From: Ralstonia sp. UNC404CL21Col
GTDB lineage: Bacteria; Pseudomonadota; Gammaproteobacteria; Burkholderiales; Burkholderiaceae
Length of the DNA: 64,000 nucleotides
Reading direction: 5' to 3'
Assembly (NCBI RefSeq): GCF_000620465.1
Contig: NZ_JIBE01000003.1
Location: 124,001 to 188,000, forward strand
Shown piece by piece: positions 1-9,835 of the stretch. The notes beneath the pieces were generated by a model. The model was not told the origin of the DNA, made no database searches, and was given only the letters and a program-made list of their open reading frames with translations. A program made the translations under genes and the position numbers. Position 1 is the stretch's first letter; the number at the start of each line of letters is the position of its first letter.

Positions 1-331
1 GCGGCAGGCGCTTCTGCCAGTCCTTGCCGGTCAGGCCCTTCTCGGCGATCGCGTCGATGTCGTAGCCCAGCGCCAGCGTCACCACATCGGCATCCAGCCC
101 GTCGATCACGGAGCGCGCCTGCTTGCCCGAACCACCATGCGAAGCGCGCAGGGTGATGTCCTCACCCGTTTCGGCCTTCCACTTCTTGGCAAATTCGGTG
201 TTGATTTCCTTGTACAGCTCGCGCGTCGGGTCGTACGACACATTCAACAGTGTCGTTGCCGCATGCGCACCCACGGTTCCCCCCGCCACGATGGCAGCCG
301 CGATGGTATTGAACACAAACTTGCGAATCAT
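1..331 (-). CDS. sbp: Sulfate ABC transporter substrate-binding protein (N-terminal part)
   Basis: Only the first 110 codons lie in the window; the rest is beyond the left edge. The product starts with a typical Sec signal peptide ([18 protein letters not shown], cleavage probably after GAHA) followed by [21 protein letters not shown], the hallmark start of mature periplasmic sulfate/thiosulfate-binding proteins (Sbp/CysP family), and then a [21 protein letters not shown] segment that forms part of the sulfate pocket in this family. The start ATG at 331 has a GGAG ribosome site seven bases upstream. The protein would deliver sulfate to a CysTWA-type importer. Whether the substrate is sulfate or thiosulfate cannot be told from this part. 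Confidence 0.9.
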   Translation of the reverse strand, partial: MIRKFVFNTIAAAIVAGGTVGAHAATTLLNVSYDPTRELYKEINTEFAKKWKAETGEDITLRASHGGSGKQARSVIDGLDADVVTLALGYDIDAIAEKGLTGKDWQKRLP

Positions 332-585
332 CTTGCAGCTCCGTTTCTGATCTCTGATGGATTTGGAATAGGAGCAAGACTACCGAGCGGGTCTTGTACG
401 GGGAACGAATGGTTTCAGGGAATGTTCATCGTTTTTTGCATAAAGGCGGGGTTGGGGGCTGCGCGGATGCAAAGCAAAGGGCCGCGAGCGGGCGTGCGGG
501 CGTGGTGCTTGAGGGTCAAACCCTCGGCGCTGGATGTCGGAGACTCGAGCTTGGGCCTTGGACAGCGGGACTCCAGGGGTTTGGG
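332..585. other. Non-coding stretch upstream of sbp
   Basis: No ORF here has a ribosome site and plausible codon use. It must hold the promoter of the sulfate-binding protein gene reading leftward, but I could not single out a convincing -35/-10 pair. The right part becomes G-rich and grades into the tandem repeat array. Confidence 0.5.
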
Positions 586-881
586 GTGGAGGTCGGGCCT
601 TGGAGAGACGTTGGGTCGACTGTTTTTGGGTGGAGCTTGAGGGTTGGAGGGTGGAACTTGAGGGTTTTAGGGTGACGCTTGAGTGTTGGAGGGTCGAGAT
701 TGAAGGTTTGGGGGTGGAGGTTGGGTCTTTGGGGGTGGAGCTTGAGGGTTTTAGGGTGGAGTTCGGGGCTTGGAGGGTGGAGCTTGAGGGTTTTAGGGTG
801 GAGTTCGGGGCTTGGAGGGTGGGACTTGAGGGTTTTAGGGTGGGGCTTGGGTCTTAGACGGTGGGGCTTGAGGGTTTTGGG
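586..881. repeat. 21-bp minisatellite array
   Basis: From 630 to 881 there are twelve consecutive 21-bp units with exact spacing, most beginning GTGGAG and ending GG. Two alternating variants dominate: one reads GTGGAGCTTGAGGG followed by TTTTAGG, the other GTGGAGTTCGGGGCTTGGAG plus G. Unit pairs at 735-776 and 777-818 are identical, which indicates recent duplication of a 42-bp block. Two more degenerate units lie at 586-629. The strand bias is extreme (G+T rich on plus). Because 21 is a multiple of three, the minus strand reads as a Pro/Lys/Leu/His heptapeptide repeat, but there is no ribosome site or known domain, so I treat this as a DNA repeat. Confidence 0.85.
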
Positions 882-930
882 GGCGCGGGGGGGGAGTGTC
901 AGGATTTCGGTGTTCAAAAGGGGCTTCCTT

Positions 931-1510
931 GCCGGTTTTTTTGGTGGTGGTGGATCCCTTGTTTCATCCCCTGCCGGGGCTGACTCACTTTCTTTGTCTT
1001 GCCAAAGAAAGTAAGCAAAGAAAGGCGCGCCCGATGCGGCGACCCCCTCCTTGAATTTATGTCGCAAGGAGGGAGGGGAGGCAAACTCGCTGCGCTCAGA
1101 CAAGCCTCCCCTCTTTTTCCTCCTTGCAACAGAAATTCAAGGCGCCGCATAGGGCAGGGAGAAGCCAAACCATCGATCACCTGTGCAGCAGGCACCAACA
1201 GCACAACGCGAAGCAAAGCGAGCAACACCAGCAGCAAACCAGTGCCACCCAGGCCAGCACACCGACGGTGTGGCCGTTGACGTTCCTGCCCTTGATGGCG
1301 CCTTGGATTTTTGTAAGCGGGCGGAAAAAAGACGGGGAACTGTCTGAGCGCAGCGAGTTTTCCCCGTCTCCGCCCGGTTACAAAAATCCAAGGGGAAGTC
1401 GCCATCTCGGGCGCGCCTTTCTTTGCTTACTTTCTTTGGCAAGACAAAGAAAGTGAGTCGCCCCCGGCAGGGGGTGAAACAGAGATGCACCACCAAAAAA
1501 ACAAAAAGCC
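931..1510. repeat. Nested inverted-repeat element (MITE-like)
   Basis: Bases 961-1033 and 1408-1480 are inverted copies of each other with about three mismatches, and looser similarity continues outward to about 931 and 1510. Inside this frame are two further hairpins. Hairpin A has arms at 1034-1082 and 1104-1150; hairpin B has arms at 1294-1339 and about 1358-1406. The loops of A and B carry the same motif in opposite orientation (CTCGCTGCGCTCAGAC versus its complement). The central 143 bp (1151-1293) is unique within the element. There is no transposase. The layout is that of a non-autonomous dispersed element able to fold back along nearly its whole length. No clear target-site duplication was identified. 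Confidence 0.75.
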
Positions 1511-1516
1511 AAAAAC

Positions 1517-1553
1517 AAAAAAGCCGCTCCGGAACCCTCCGGAGCGGCTTTTT
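1517..1553. terminator. Bidirectional intrinsic terminator downstream of clpB
   Basis: A 12-bp stem AAGCCGCTCCGG / CCGGAGCGGCTT closes a 6-base loop and is flanked by A and T runs on both sides. It lies 20 bases after the clpB stop codon. Confidence 0.85.
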
Positions 1554-1572
1554 AACGCACCACTACACAGCC

Positions 1573-4161
<2,589 letters not shown>

Positions 4162-4198
4162 TAAAAACCCCTTGCGGAAAATGTTTCACTGCTCCGAA

Positions 4199-4226
4199 AG
4201 ATAGGGAGCTTCGGTGGCATTTCAAG
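4199..4226 (-). promoter_or_regulatory. Sigma-32 (heat-shock) promoter of clpB
   Basis: On the minus strand the sequence reads CTTGAAA, 13 bases, CCCTATCT. The RpoH consensus is CTTGAAA-N13/14-CCCCATNT, so there is only one mismatch. It ends about 38 bases before the clpB start codon. Confidence 0.85.
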
Positions 4227-4260
4227 CGTGGAAACGCGGCTTTTGATGCAGATTTGCGCC

Positions 4261-4298
4261 AAAACAAACGGCGGCGCGCCTGTCGGCAACGCCGCCGT
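4261..4298 (-). terminator. Intrinsic terminator after the oligomer hydrolase gene
   Basis: A 9-bp stem ACGGCGGCG / CGCCGCCGT with a 12-base loop is followed in minus-strand reading by TTTGTTTTGG. The U tract is imperfect, so it may be leaky. It separates the hydrolase gene from clpB. Confidence 0.6.
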
Positions 4299-4331
4299 CC
4301 GAAGTGCATCAAAACCGTCGTGGCTATCGCA

Positions 4332-6509
4332 TCAGTTGGGCACCGAGACCGTCGCCACACCGCCCGACACAGTCACCGAGATGCGGTCGCCGGCGGCCGG
4401 TGTGCTCGTGAAGTTCGGCACGTTGGCCGCGTTGATGGCCGGTGCAGCACCGGGCGTGCCACCGCGCGGGGTGGTGCGCACCACCTGCGAAGGTGGCAAC
4501 GGCGTGCCGTTCTTCAGGTTGGCGTACATGGCGTCCAGCGCGCGCTGCTCATACAGCACCAGCGGCACGAACAGCGTGTCGTAGCCAGGCACGAGGTCGA
4601 TGAAGCCGTCGAAATGCTGCGCGTTCATCACCTCGATATACGACAGCTTGCTCGAGCCGCCCTCCACCTTGGCGTTCAGCCCCAGGTACGGCCGCGAACC
4701 ATGGTTGACCGGCAGCAGCGCGTCGTTGCGGCCCTGGACGATCAGCGCCGGCTTGCCCTGCAGGTTGCCGGTGCGCAGCGTCTGGCTGATGCCGGTCTGC
4801 AGCGACTGCGACGCGGCATCGGCGCCCGTCAGCAGGTTGCGCAGGCACAGCGCGCCATCGAGGTTGGCGGCCTGCGTGCCGGTGGAGTCGACCGACTGGT
4901 TGCTGCGCGTCGGGCCGCCCTGGGCGTTGTTGTTGACGAGCTGCACGCCGGAGGTGGGCGGAATGCCGTTGCCAACCGCCGCCATCTGCGCAAGCGCCGT
5001 GGCGTTCACCGCCGTCGGATGGAACGACGCATCGGTTGCCGCGAAGCTCAATCCGCACAGGTTGTCGGTCACGCTGGCGCGCGAGAGGGCGTTGCCAAAG
5101 GTGGTCGCCACGGACGGGTCGATCTCGTAGAACGACATCGAGGCGTGCACGAGATCCGACTCAGGCTCCCAGCCGTAGGTGCGCATCTTCTGCAGGGCTT
5201 CGTCGGCCTGGGCGGCCGCCGTGGTGGAGGTCAGCAGCCCGGCCGCCTTCAGCGCGGCGCAGCGGTTGGCCTGCGCGCCTGCCGGGAACGTCGTGAGGCT
5301 GCCAAAGAACGCCTGCGCCGGTGCCGTGGCAACGCTCGCAGACGACGCCGCGCACAGCCGGAACACATTGGCGTAGCTCACGTAGTCGAACAGCGGTTTG
5401 CCGGTCGTCGGCAGCGCGGTGCCGCCGCGCACGACCTGCACGCCGGTGTTGGGCGGCAGGTTCAGGCCGGGCTCGCCGACGGCCACCCCGTCGATCCACC
5501 CGCCGGTGTCCTGCTCGGCCGCCGCGATGGCTGCGCCGCCGCCATTGGAGATGCTCGACGCGATGACGATGGTGTTGTCCGGACGCACCGGCAACGCGCT
5601 GCCCACCAGCGCACCGCTCGTCGCCGAGACCTTGTCGTTGATCGCCCAGAACGCGAACTGCACAGCCTGCAACGTGAACAGACCCCAGTCCTTCTCGGGG
5701 TTGCGCTGCGAATGCGCGTGCTTGAACGCCAGCCGGTTCGGCGTGGCCGCGTTGAAGGCAGAAAGCTGGCTGCTGGTGAGCGGCGCGGCAAAGTGCGCGT
5801 TCGACCCGGCTGCGCTGCGCGTGGTGCGCGTGCCGTCCTGCAGGGCGACGGTGTCGGTGGCCAGGTCGTGCGGACCGGCGCCGGTGCCCTTGTCGGTATA
5901 GGCGACGGCGCACTTGCGCTTGAGGCCCCATTCGCCGGTGGAAATCGCGCCGTAGATGCCGCGCGAGCCAGACGAGGTGGCGGTGATGATGCAGGGGTTG
6001 TTGACGTCGAAGCTGTCCGGAATCTGCACGAGCAGCACCACGTTCTGCTGACCGGTGCCGTCGTCGGAGTACGTCACGTATTCGGTGCCGGCGATCATGC
6101 CGGAGCCCTGTGTGACGTTGCCGCTCGCGTCGACATTCGGGCCATAGAGCGTGCCGTAGCCGCCCTTGGCCGCCGTGTCGACCAGCGCCCGGTAGTTCGC
6201 GTAGATCGCCAGGCGGCGCAGCTCGGCTGGCGTGGGCGCGGTGGGGTTGGCGATAGTCGGTGCGGTGGCGGAAGCCAGCCCGCTTGCTCCCAGGCCGGCG
6301 GTCAGCAGGTCGTCCGATACGCCGTCGTACCGCGTGACGGTCACCTTGCCGGCAAAGGCCGGTTTGGTATTGCCCGGCACGTTGTTGCCGTCATTGCTGC
6401 CGCCGCAGGCACTCAACACGCCGCAGCCGGCCAGCAGCACGGCACCGGCGGCGATCAGGTTGCTGGGCGAGACGTGCCGTCGCAGGCGCGCCGTTCGGGT
6501 GGGTTTCAT
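4332..6509 (-). CDS. D-(-)-3-hydroxybutyrate oligomer hydrolase
   Basis: This 725-residue exported protein matches in length and sequence style the 3HB-oligomer hydrolase family known from Ralstonia pickettii, which splits short 3-hydroxybutyrate oligomers released from polyhydroxybutyrate into monomers. The N-terminus has a basic stretch, a hydrophobic segment and a lipobox-like LSAC (Cys35) followed by GGSND, so the enzyme could be a lipoprotein. The probable nucleophile is Ser321 in SSISNGG (318-324), an atypical serine-hydrolase elbow. A strong ribosome site (AAGGAG) precedes the ATG. It is monocistronic. Function is by family recognition; family members are described as extracellular or cell-associated. 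Confidence 0.85.
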   Translation of the reverse strand: MKPTRTARLRRHVSPSNLIAAGAVLLAGCGVLSACGGSNDGNNVPGNTKPAFAGKVTVTRYDGVSDDLLTAGLGASGLASATAPTIANPTAPTPAELRRLAIYANYRALVDTAAKGGYGTLYGPNVDASGNVTQGSGMIAGTEYVTYSDDGTGQQNVVLLVQIPDSFDVNNPCIITATSSGSRGIYGAISTGEWGLKRKCAVAYTDKGTGAGPHDLATDTVALQDGTRTTRSAAGSNAHFAAPLTSSQLSAFNAATPNRLAFKHAHSQRNPEKDWGLFTLQAVQFAFWAINDKVSATSGALVGSALPVRPDNTIVIASSISNGGGAAIAAAEQDTGGWIDGVAVGEPGLNLPPNTGVQVVRGGTALPTTGKPLFDYVSYANVFRLCAASSASVATAPAQAFFGSLTTFPAGAQANRCAALKAAGLLTSTTAAAQADEALQKMRTYGWEPESDLVHASMSFYEIDPSVATTFGNALSRASVTDNLCGLSFAATDASFHPTAVNATALAQMAAVGNGIPPTSGVQLVNNNAQGGPTRSNQSVDSTGTQAANLDGALCLRNLLTGADAASQSLQTGISQTLRTGNLQGKPALIVQGRNDALLPVNHGSRPYLGLNAKVEGGSSKLSYIEVMNAQHFDGFIDLVPGYDTLFVPLVLYEQRALDAMYANLKNGTPLPPSQVVRTTPRGGTPGAAPAINAANVPNFTSTPAAGDRISVTVSGGVATVSVPN

Positions 6510-6668
6510 TGCGTCTCCTTCTCGTTATGGATGGAACAACACAAAGCAAACCCGCGGCGGCCTTCGATACTGCACGTCCCTACTGGACATCCCTAAGCCA
6601 CCGCAGGCACTACCAGTATGTGAACCAAACTTCTCATTCGCAACTCGATTTGCAGGCGGGGCTTGCGA

Positions 6669-7049
6669 TCAACTGAAGGTGCGCACCGTCCAGAGACCGA
6701 GCATCGTGAGGAACAGCGAGCCGCCCAGATGCGCCACGATGTGCAGCGCGCCCATCAGGTGGTCGCCGGCCAGGATGTTGGCGACAACCTCGCTGGAAAA
6801 CGTCGAGAACGTCGTCAGCCCGCCCAGAAAACCGGTGATGGCCAGCAAACGCCATTCCGGGGGCAGCCCCGCGTGCGTATCGAAAACACCCACCGCGACG
6901 CCGATGAGGTAGCCCCCCACCAGATTGGCCGCCAGCGTGCCGTACGGCAAGGCCGGATTGATGGCGTTCAACAAGACGGCGAGCGCCCAGCGCAACCAGG
7001 CTCCCAGCGCAGCACCCACCCCAACTGCCAGAAAGCCCATTCCGCTCAT
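6669..7049 (-). CDS. crcB: Fluoride channel CrcB/Fluc
   Basis: This 126-residue membrane protein has four hydrophobic segments. It carries the family signature GGLTTFSTFS (about residues 75-84), the phenylalanine/threonine track lining the fluoride pore, and an early conserved GAxLR motif. Fluc works as an antiparallel dimer that exports F- from the cytoplasm. It lies 15 bp after moaE in the same direction and so probably rides on the molybdopterin transcript. No crcB-type fluoride riboswitch was recognised upstream. Confidence 0.95.
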   Translation of the reverse strand: MSGMGFLAVGVGAALGAWLRWALAVLLNAINPALPYGTLAANLVGGYLIGVAVGVFDTHAGLPPEWRLLAITGFLGGLTTFSTFSSEVVANILAGDHLMGALHIVAHLGGSLFLTMLGLWTVRTFS

Positions 7050-7064
7050 GCGGTCGCGTCCTTG

Positions 7065-7586
7065 TTATTCGTAGTCGTTGGGTTGCGCCGATGCGCCGGG
7101 CTGGTCAGCCGTGCGTGTCGCGGCGTTGGAGGTGGCAATGCCCCAGCGGGCGAGCGCCTTGTCGTCGGTGACACGCGCGTCGACCCAGCGCGCGCCTTCG
7201 GGCGTCTGTTCCTTCTTCCAGAACGGCGCCTCGCTCTTGAGGTAATCCATGATGAATTCGCACGCGGCAAAGGACTCGCCGCGATGCTTGGACGCCACCG
7301 CCACCAGCACGATCTGGTCTTGCGGCTTGAGCTTGCCAACGCGGTGGATGACGAGCGCGTCGATCAATTCCCAGCGCTGCATGGCCGCGCTCACGATGTC
7401 GGCGAGCGCCTTTTCGGTCATGCCGGGATAGTGCTCCAGCTCCATCTCCGACACGCCCGTGCCGTCGTTGATGTCGCGCACGGTGCCGATGAAGCTGGCC
7501 ACCGCGCCAATGTTCGAGCGGCCGGCACGGAGCGCTGCAATCTCGGCGCCGAGGTCGAAGTCGGCTTCCTGCACGCGGACGGACAT
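7065..7586 (-). CDS. moaE: Molybdopterin synthase large subunit MoaE
   Basis: MoaE is the catalytic subunit of molybdopterin synthase. It inserts two sulfurs carried by MoaD into cyclic pyranopterin monophosphate. The 173-residue product has the conserved segments ASFIGTVRD, MELEHYPGM, HRVGKLKPQD and SKHRGESFAACEFIMDYLK (catalytic Lys region) followed by PFWKKE. The last 35 residues are a variable tail beyond the usual family end. It follows moaD by 16 bp in a moeA-moaD-moaE-crcB unit. Confidence 0.96.
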   Translation of the reverse strand: MSVRVQEADFDLGAEIAALRAGRSNIGAVASFIGTVRDINDGTGVSEMELEHYPGMTEKALADIVSAAMQRWELIDALVIHRVGKLKPQDQIVLVAVASKHRGESFAACEFIMDYLKSEAPFWKKEQTPEGARWVDARVTDDKALARWGIATSNAATRTADQPGASAQPNDYE

Positions 7587-7602
7587 GTTTGGTCTCCCGC
7601 GC

Positions 7603-7866
7603 TCAGCCGCCGGTCACCGGCGGGAAGAAAGCGACTTCGCAGCCGTCGTGCACGGCGGTATCGGCCGGCACGATCTGATGGTCGACCGCCATGCGCAGCG
7701 CACGGCCTTCGGCCAGGGTTTCACCCCAGACCGGGCCGCGCTGCGCGAGCCAGCGGCGCACATCACCCACGGTGCGCACGGCCTCCGGCACGACCACCTG
7801 CTCCTGCGAGGTCCCCAGCTGTTCACGCACACTGGCAAAGAAACGAAGCTCGATCTGCATGGCCAT
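7603..7866 (-). CDS. moaD: Molybdopterin synthase sulfur carrier subunit MoaD
   Basis: This 87-residue ubiquitin-fold protein ends in VTGG. The C-terminal Gly-Gly is adenylated by MoeB and then thiocarboxylated to carry the sulfur used by MoaE. The conserved FFPPVTGG ending and the central GDVRRWLAQRG segment support the call. It starts 6 bp after the moeA stop codon. Confidence 0.95.
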   Translation of the reverse strand: MAMQIELRFFASVREQLGTSQEQVVVPEAVRTVGDVRRWLAQRGPVWGETLAEGRALRMAVDHQIVPADTAVHDGCEVAFFPPVTGG

Positions 7867-7872
7867 CGCTCC

Positions 7873-9132
7873 TTACACCAGGCCTGCAAACGGCAGGAAG
7901 CTGACGACATCGCCCGGCGCGATCGGCTGGTTGGGCGGGTTGTCGATCAGGCCATCGCCCCACACGGTGGAGGTCAGCACGCCCGAACTTTGATTCGGGA
8001 AGAGGTCCAGCCCGCCGTTGGCATTGATGCGCGCCCGCAGGAACTCGTTGCGGCGATCCCCCTTGGGCAGCGCAAAGTCTGCGCGCATCGGGATGCGCTT
8101 CGGTGCCACGTCGGCCACGCCCTGCAGGCGCAGGATGAACGGCCGCACGAACAGCAGGAAGGTGACGAAGCTCGACACCGGGTTGCCCGGCAGGCCAATG
8201 AAAAATGCGGTCGGGCCGCCCACCATGCCTTCGGGGCGGCGCACCTCGCCAAAGGCCAGCGGCTTGCCCGGCTTGATGGCGATCTGCCAGAGGTTCAGGC
8301 GCCCTTCGGCTTCCACCGCGGGCTTGATGTGGTCTTCCTCGCCCACCGACACGCCGCCGGAGGTGATGATGAGGTCGTGCGCCTCGGCCGCTTCGCGCAG
8401 CGTGTCGCGCGTGGCTTGCAGCGTGTCGGGCACGATGCCGAAATCGGTGATGTCGCAACCGAGGTTTTCCAGCAGCGCGCGCAGCGTGAAGCGGTTGGAG
8501 TTGTAGATGGCGCCGGGCTTGAGCGGCTCGCCGGGCATGGCGAGTTCATCGCCGGTAAAGAACACGGCCACGCGCGGACGGCGCACGACGTGCAGATTGG
8601 CGCAGCCCACCGAAGCCGCCAGGCCCAGTTGCTGCGGGCCGAGGCGCGTGCCGCGCGGCAGGATTTCGGCGCCGTCGGCGATGTCCTCGCCGGCGCGACG
8701 GATCCATTCGCCGGACTCCGGCACGTGGTCGATGACGACGGTGCCCGTGTCCGGGTCAGCCTTGCATTGCTCCTGCATGACGACCGCATCGGCGCCCGGC
8801 GGGATCAGCGCGCCGGTGAAGATGCGCGCCGCCTCGCCCGCATTCAGCGGCTGGCCGACATGGCCGGCGGGAATGCGCTGCGCCACCTTCAGGCGCGTGC
8901 CCGGCGCGGTGATGTCGGCGGCGCGCACGGCGTATCCGTCCATCTGCGTGTTGTCGGCGGGCGGCACGTTCAGGCTGCTGCGCACGGCCTCAGCGAGCAC
9001 GCGCCCGTTGGCATGCAACGTCGACACGGTTTCGGTCTCGTGCAAAGCGCGCACTGCGGCAAGCAGTTGCGACAGCGCCGCATCGAGCGTCAGCAAGGAC
9101 GGTTTGACGGCGGGAGCATCGTTGGCGGACAT
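7873..9132 (-). CDS. moeA: Molybdopterin molybdenumtransferase MoeA
   Basis: MoeA inserts molybdate into adenylated molybdopterin, the last step of molybdenum cofactor synthesis. The 419-residue product shows the expected order: N-terminal MoeA domain with NTQMDGYAVRA, AARIFTGALIPPGADAVVMQE, the central MoCF-binding fold with TSGGVSVGEEDH and GLPGNPVSSFVTF, and a C-terminal beta domain. It is the first gene of the moeA-moaD-moaE-crcB unit. Confidence 0.97.
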   Translation of the reverse strand: MSANDAPAVKPSLLTLDAALSQLLAAVRALHETETVSTLHANGRVLAEAVRSSLNVPPADNTQMDGYAVRAADITAPGTRLKVAQRIPAGHVGQPLNAGEAARIFTGALIPPGADAVVMQEQCKADPDTGTVVIDHVPESGEWIRRAGEDIADGAEILPRGTRLGPQQLGLAASVGCANLHVVRRPRVAVFFTGDELAMPGEPLKPGAIYNSNRFTLRALLENLGCDITDFGIVPDTLQATRDTLREAAEAHDLIITSGGVSVGEEDHIKPAVEAEGRLNLWQIAIKPGKPLAFGEVRRPEGMVGGPTAFFIGLPGNPVSSFVTFLLFVRPFILRLQGVADVAPKRIPMRADFALPKGDRRNEFLRARINANGGLDLFPNQSSGVLTSTVWGDGLIDNPPNQPIAPGDVVSFLPFAGLV

Positions 9133-9213
9133 GCGGGAATGGGAAAGCAGAATCGAAAAGGAGATTTCGATTGTATCGGTTCCAGGCCGATGCCATGCAT
9201 CAGCCCGGGCGTA

Positions 9214-9831
9214 TCAAGCGAATGCGTCGGCCAGCGCCGCCCGCAGCGCCGGCACGATGTGCGCGTCGAACCACGGGTTGTGTTTGAACCAGGCCAGGTT
9301 GCGTGGGCTCGGATGCGGCAGCGGAAACAGCACGCGGCCGTTAGCGTCGTGCACGGGCCCGTTGCGCACGACGTCGGTCAATGACCAGTCGCGCGGCACA
9401 TCGAGGTAGTTGCGCTGGGCATAGGTGCCCACCAGCAGCGCGAGCCGCACATCGGGCATCGCCGTCAGCAGCGGCCGGTGCCATTTGGGCGCGCATTCCG
9501 GGCGGGGTGGCAAATCGCCGTTCGCGCCGGTGCCCGGAAAGCAGAAACCCATCGGCACCACGGCGATGCGGCGGTCGGCGTAGAAATCGTCGTACGAGAT
9601 GTGCAGCCACTGACGCAGGCGGTCGCCCGAGCGGTCGTTCCACGGAATACCCGTCTCGTGGACGATGCGGCCCGGGGCCTGACCGATGATCAGGACACGG
9701 GCGCGGCGGTCCGCGACGACAACAGGGCGAGGCTCGTGTGCCAATGCGCCCTGGCACTCACGGCAGGCACGGATGTCGTGCAGGCAGCGCTCGAAGGCTG
9801 CTCCGGCGACGTCATCCGGCACTGCTTGCAT
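9214..9831 (-). CDS. Uracil-DNA glycosylase family protein
   Basis: The 205-residue product belongs to the uracil-DNA glycosylase superfamily. A motif-1-like VLIIGQAPGRIVHETGIPWND (about 50-70) and a C-terminal LPHPSPRNLAWFKHNPWF (motif-2-like H-P-S-P-R-N) flank the core. An N-terminal CRECQGAL pair of cysteines recalls the iron-sulfur UDG families, but the full four-cysteine set is not obvious. The start chosen is ATG 9831, 5 bp from the thrC stop; the frame is open further upstream, but that would overlap thrC. Likely role is base-excision repair; exact substrate is unknown. Confidence 0.8.
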   Translation of the reverse strand: MQAVPDDVAGAAFERCLHDIRACRECQGALAHEPRPVVVADRRARVLIIGQAPGRIVHETGIPWNDRSGDRLRQWLHISYDDFYADRRIAVVPMGFCFPGTGANGDLPPRPECAPKWHRPLLTAMPDVRLALLVGTYAQRNYLDVPRDWSLTDVVRNGPVHDANGRVLFPLPHPSPRNLAWFKHNPWFDAHIVPALRAALADAFA

Positions 9832-9835
9832 CGTT

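Noticed and set aside
586-881. CRISPR-like array
   Set aside because: Units are contiguous with no unique spacers, and no cas genes are present.
516-1103. A 195-codon minus-strand frame with PKTLKLHP heptad repeats
   Set aside because: It follows directly from a 21-bp DNA repeat, lacks a ribosome site and any recognisable domain, and runs into the palindromic element at its front end.
914-1496. Several frames over 90 codons with SERSEF and LAALRQ peptides
   Set aside because: They lie inside the nested inverted repeat and mirror each other on both strands; such peptides are typical false calls in repeat elements.
4254-6596. A 780-codon plus-strand frame opposite the oligomer hydrolase
   Set aside because: Arg/Gly/His-rich shadow frame without domains or a ribosome site.
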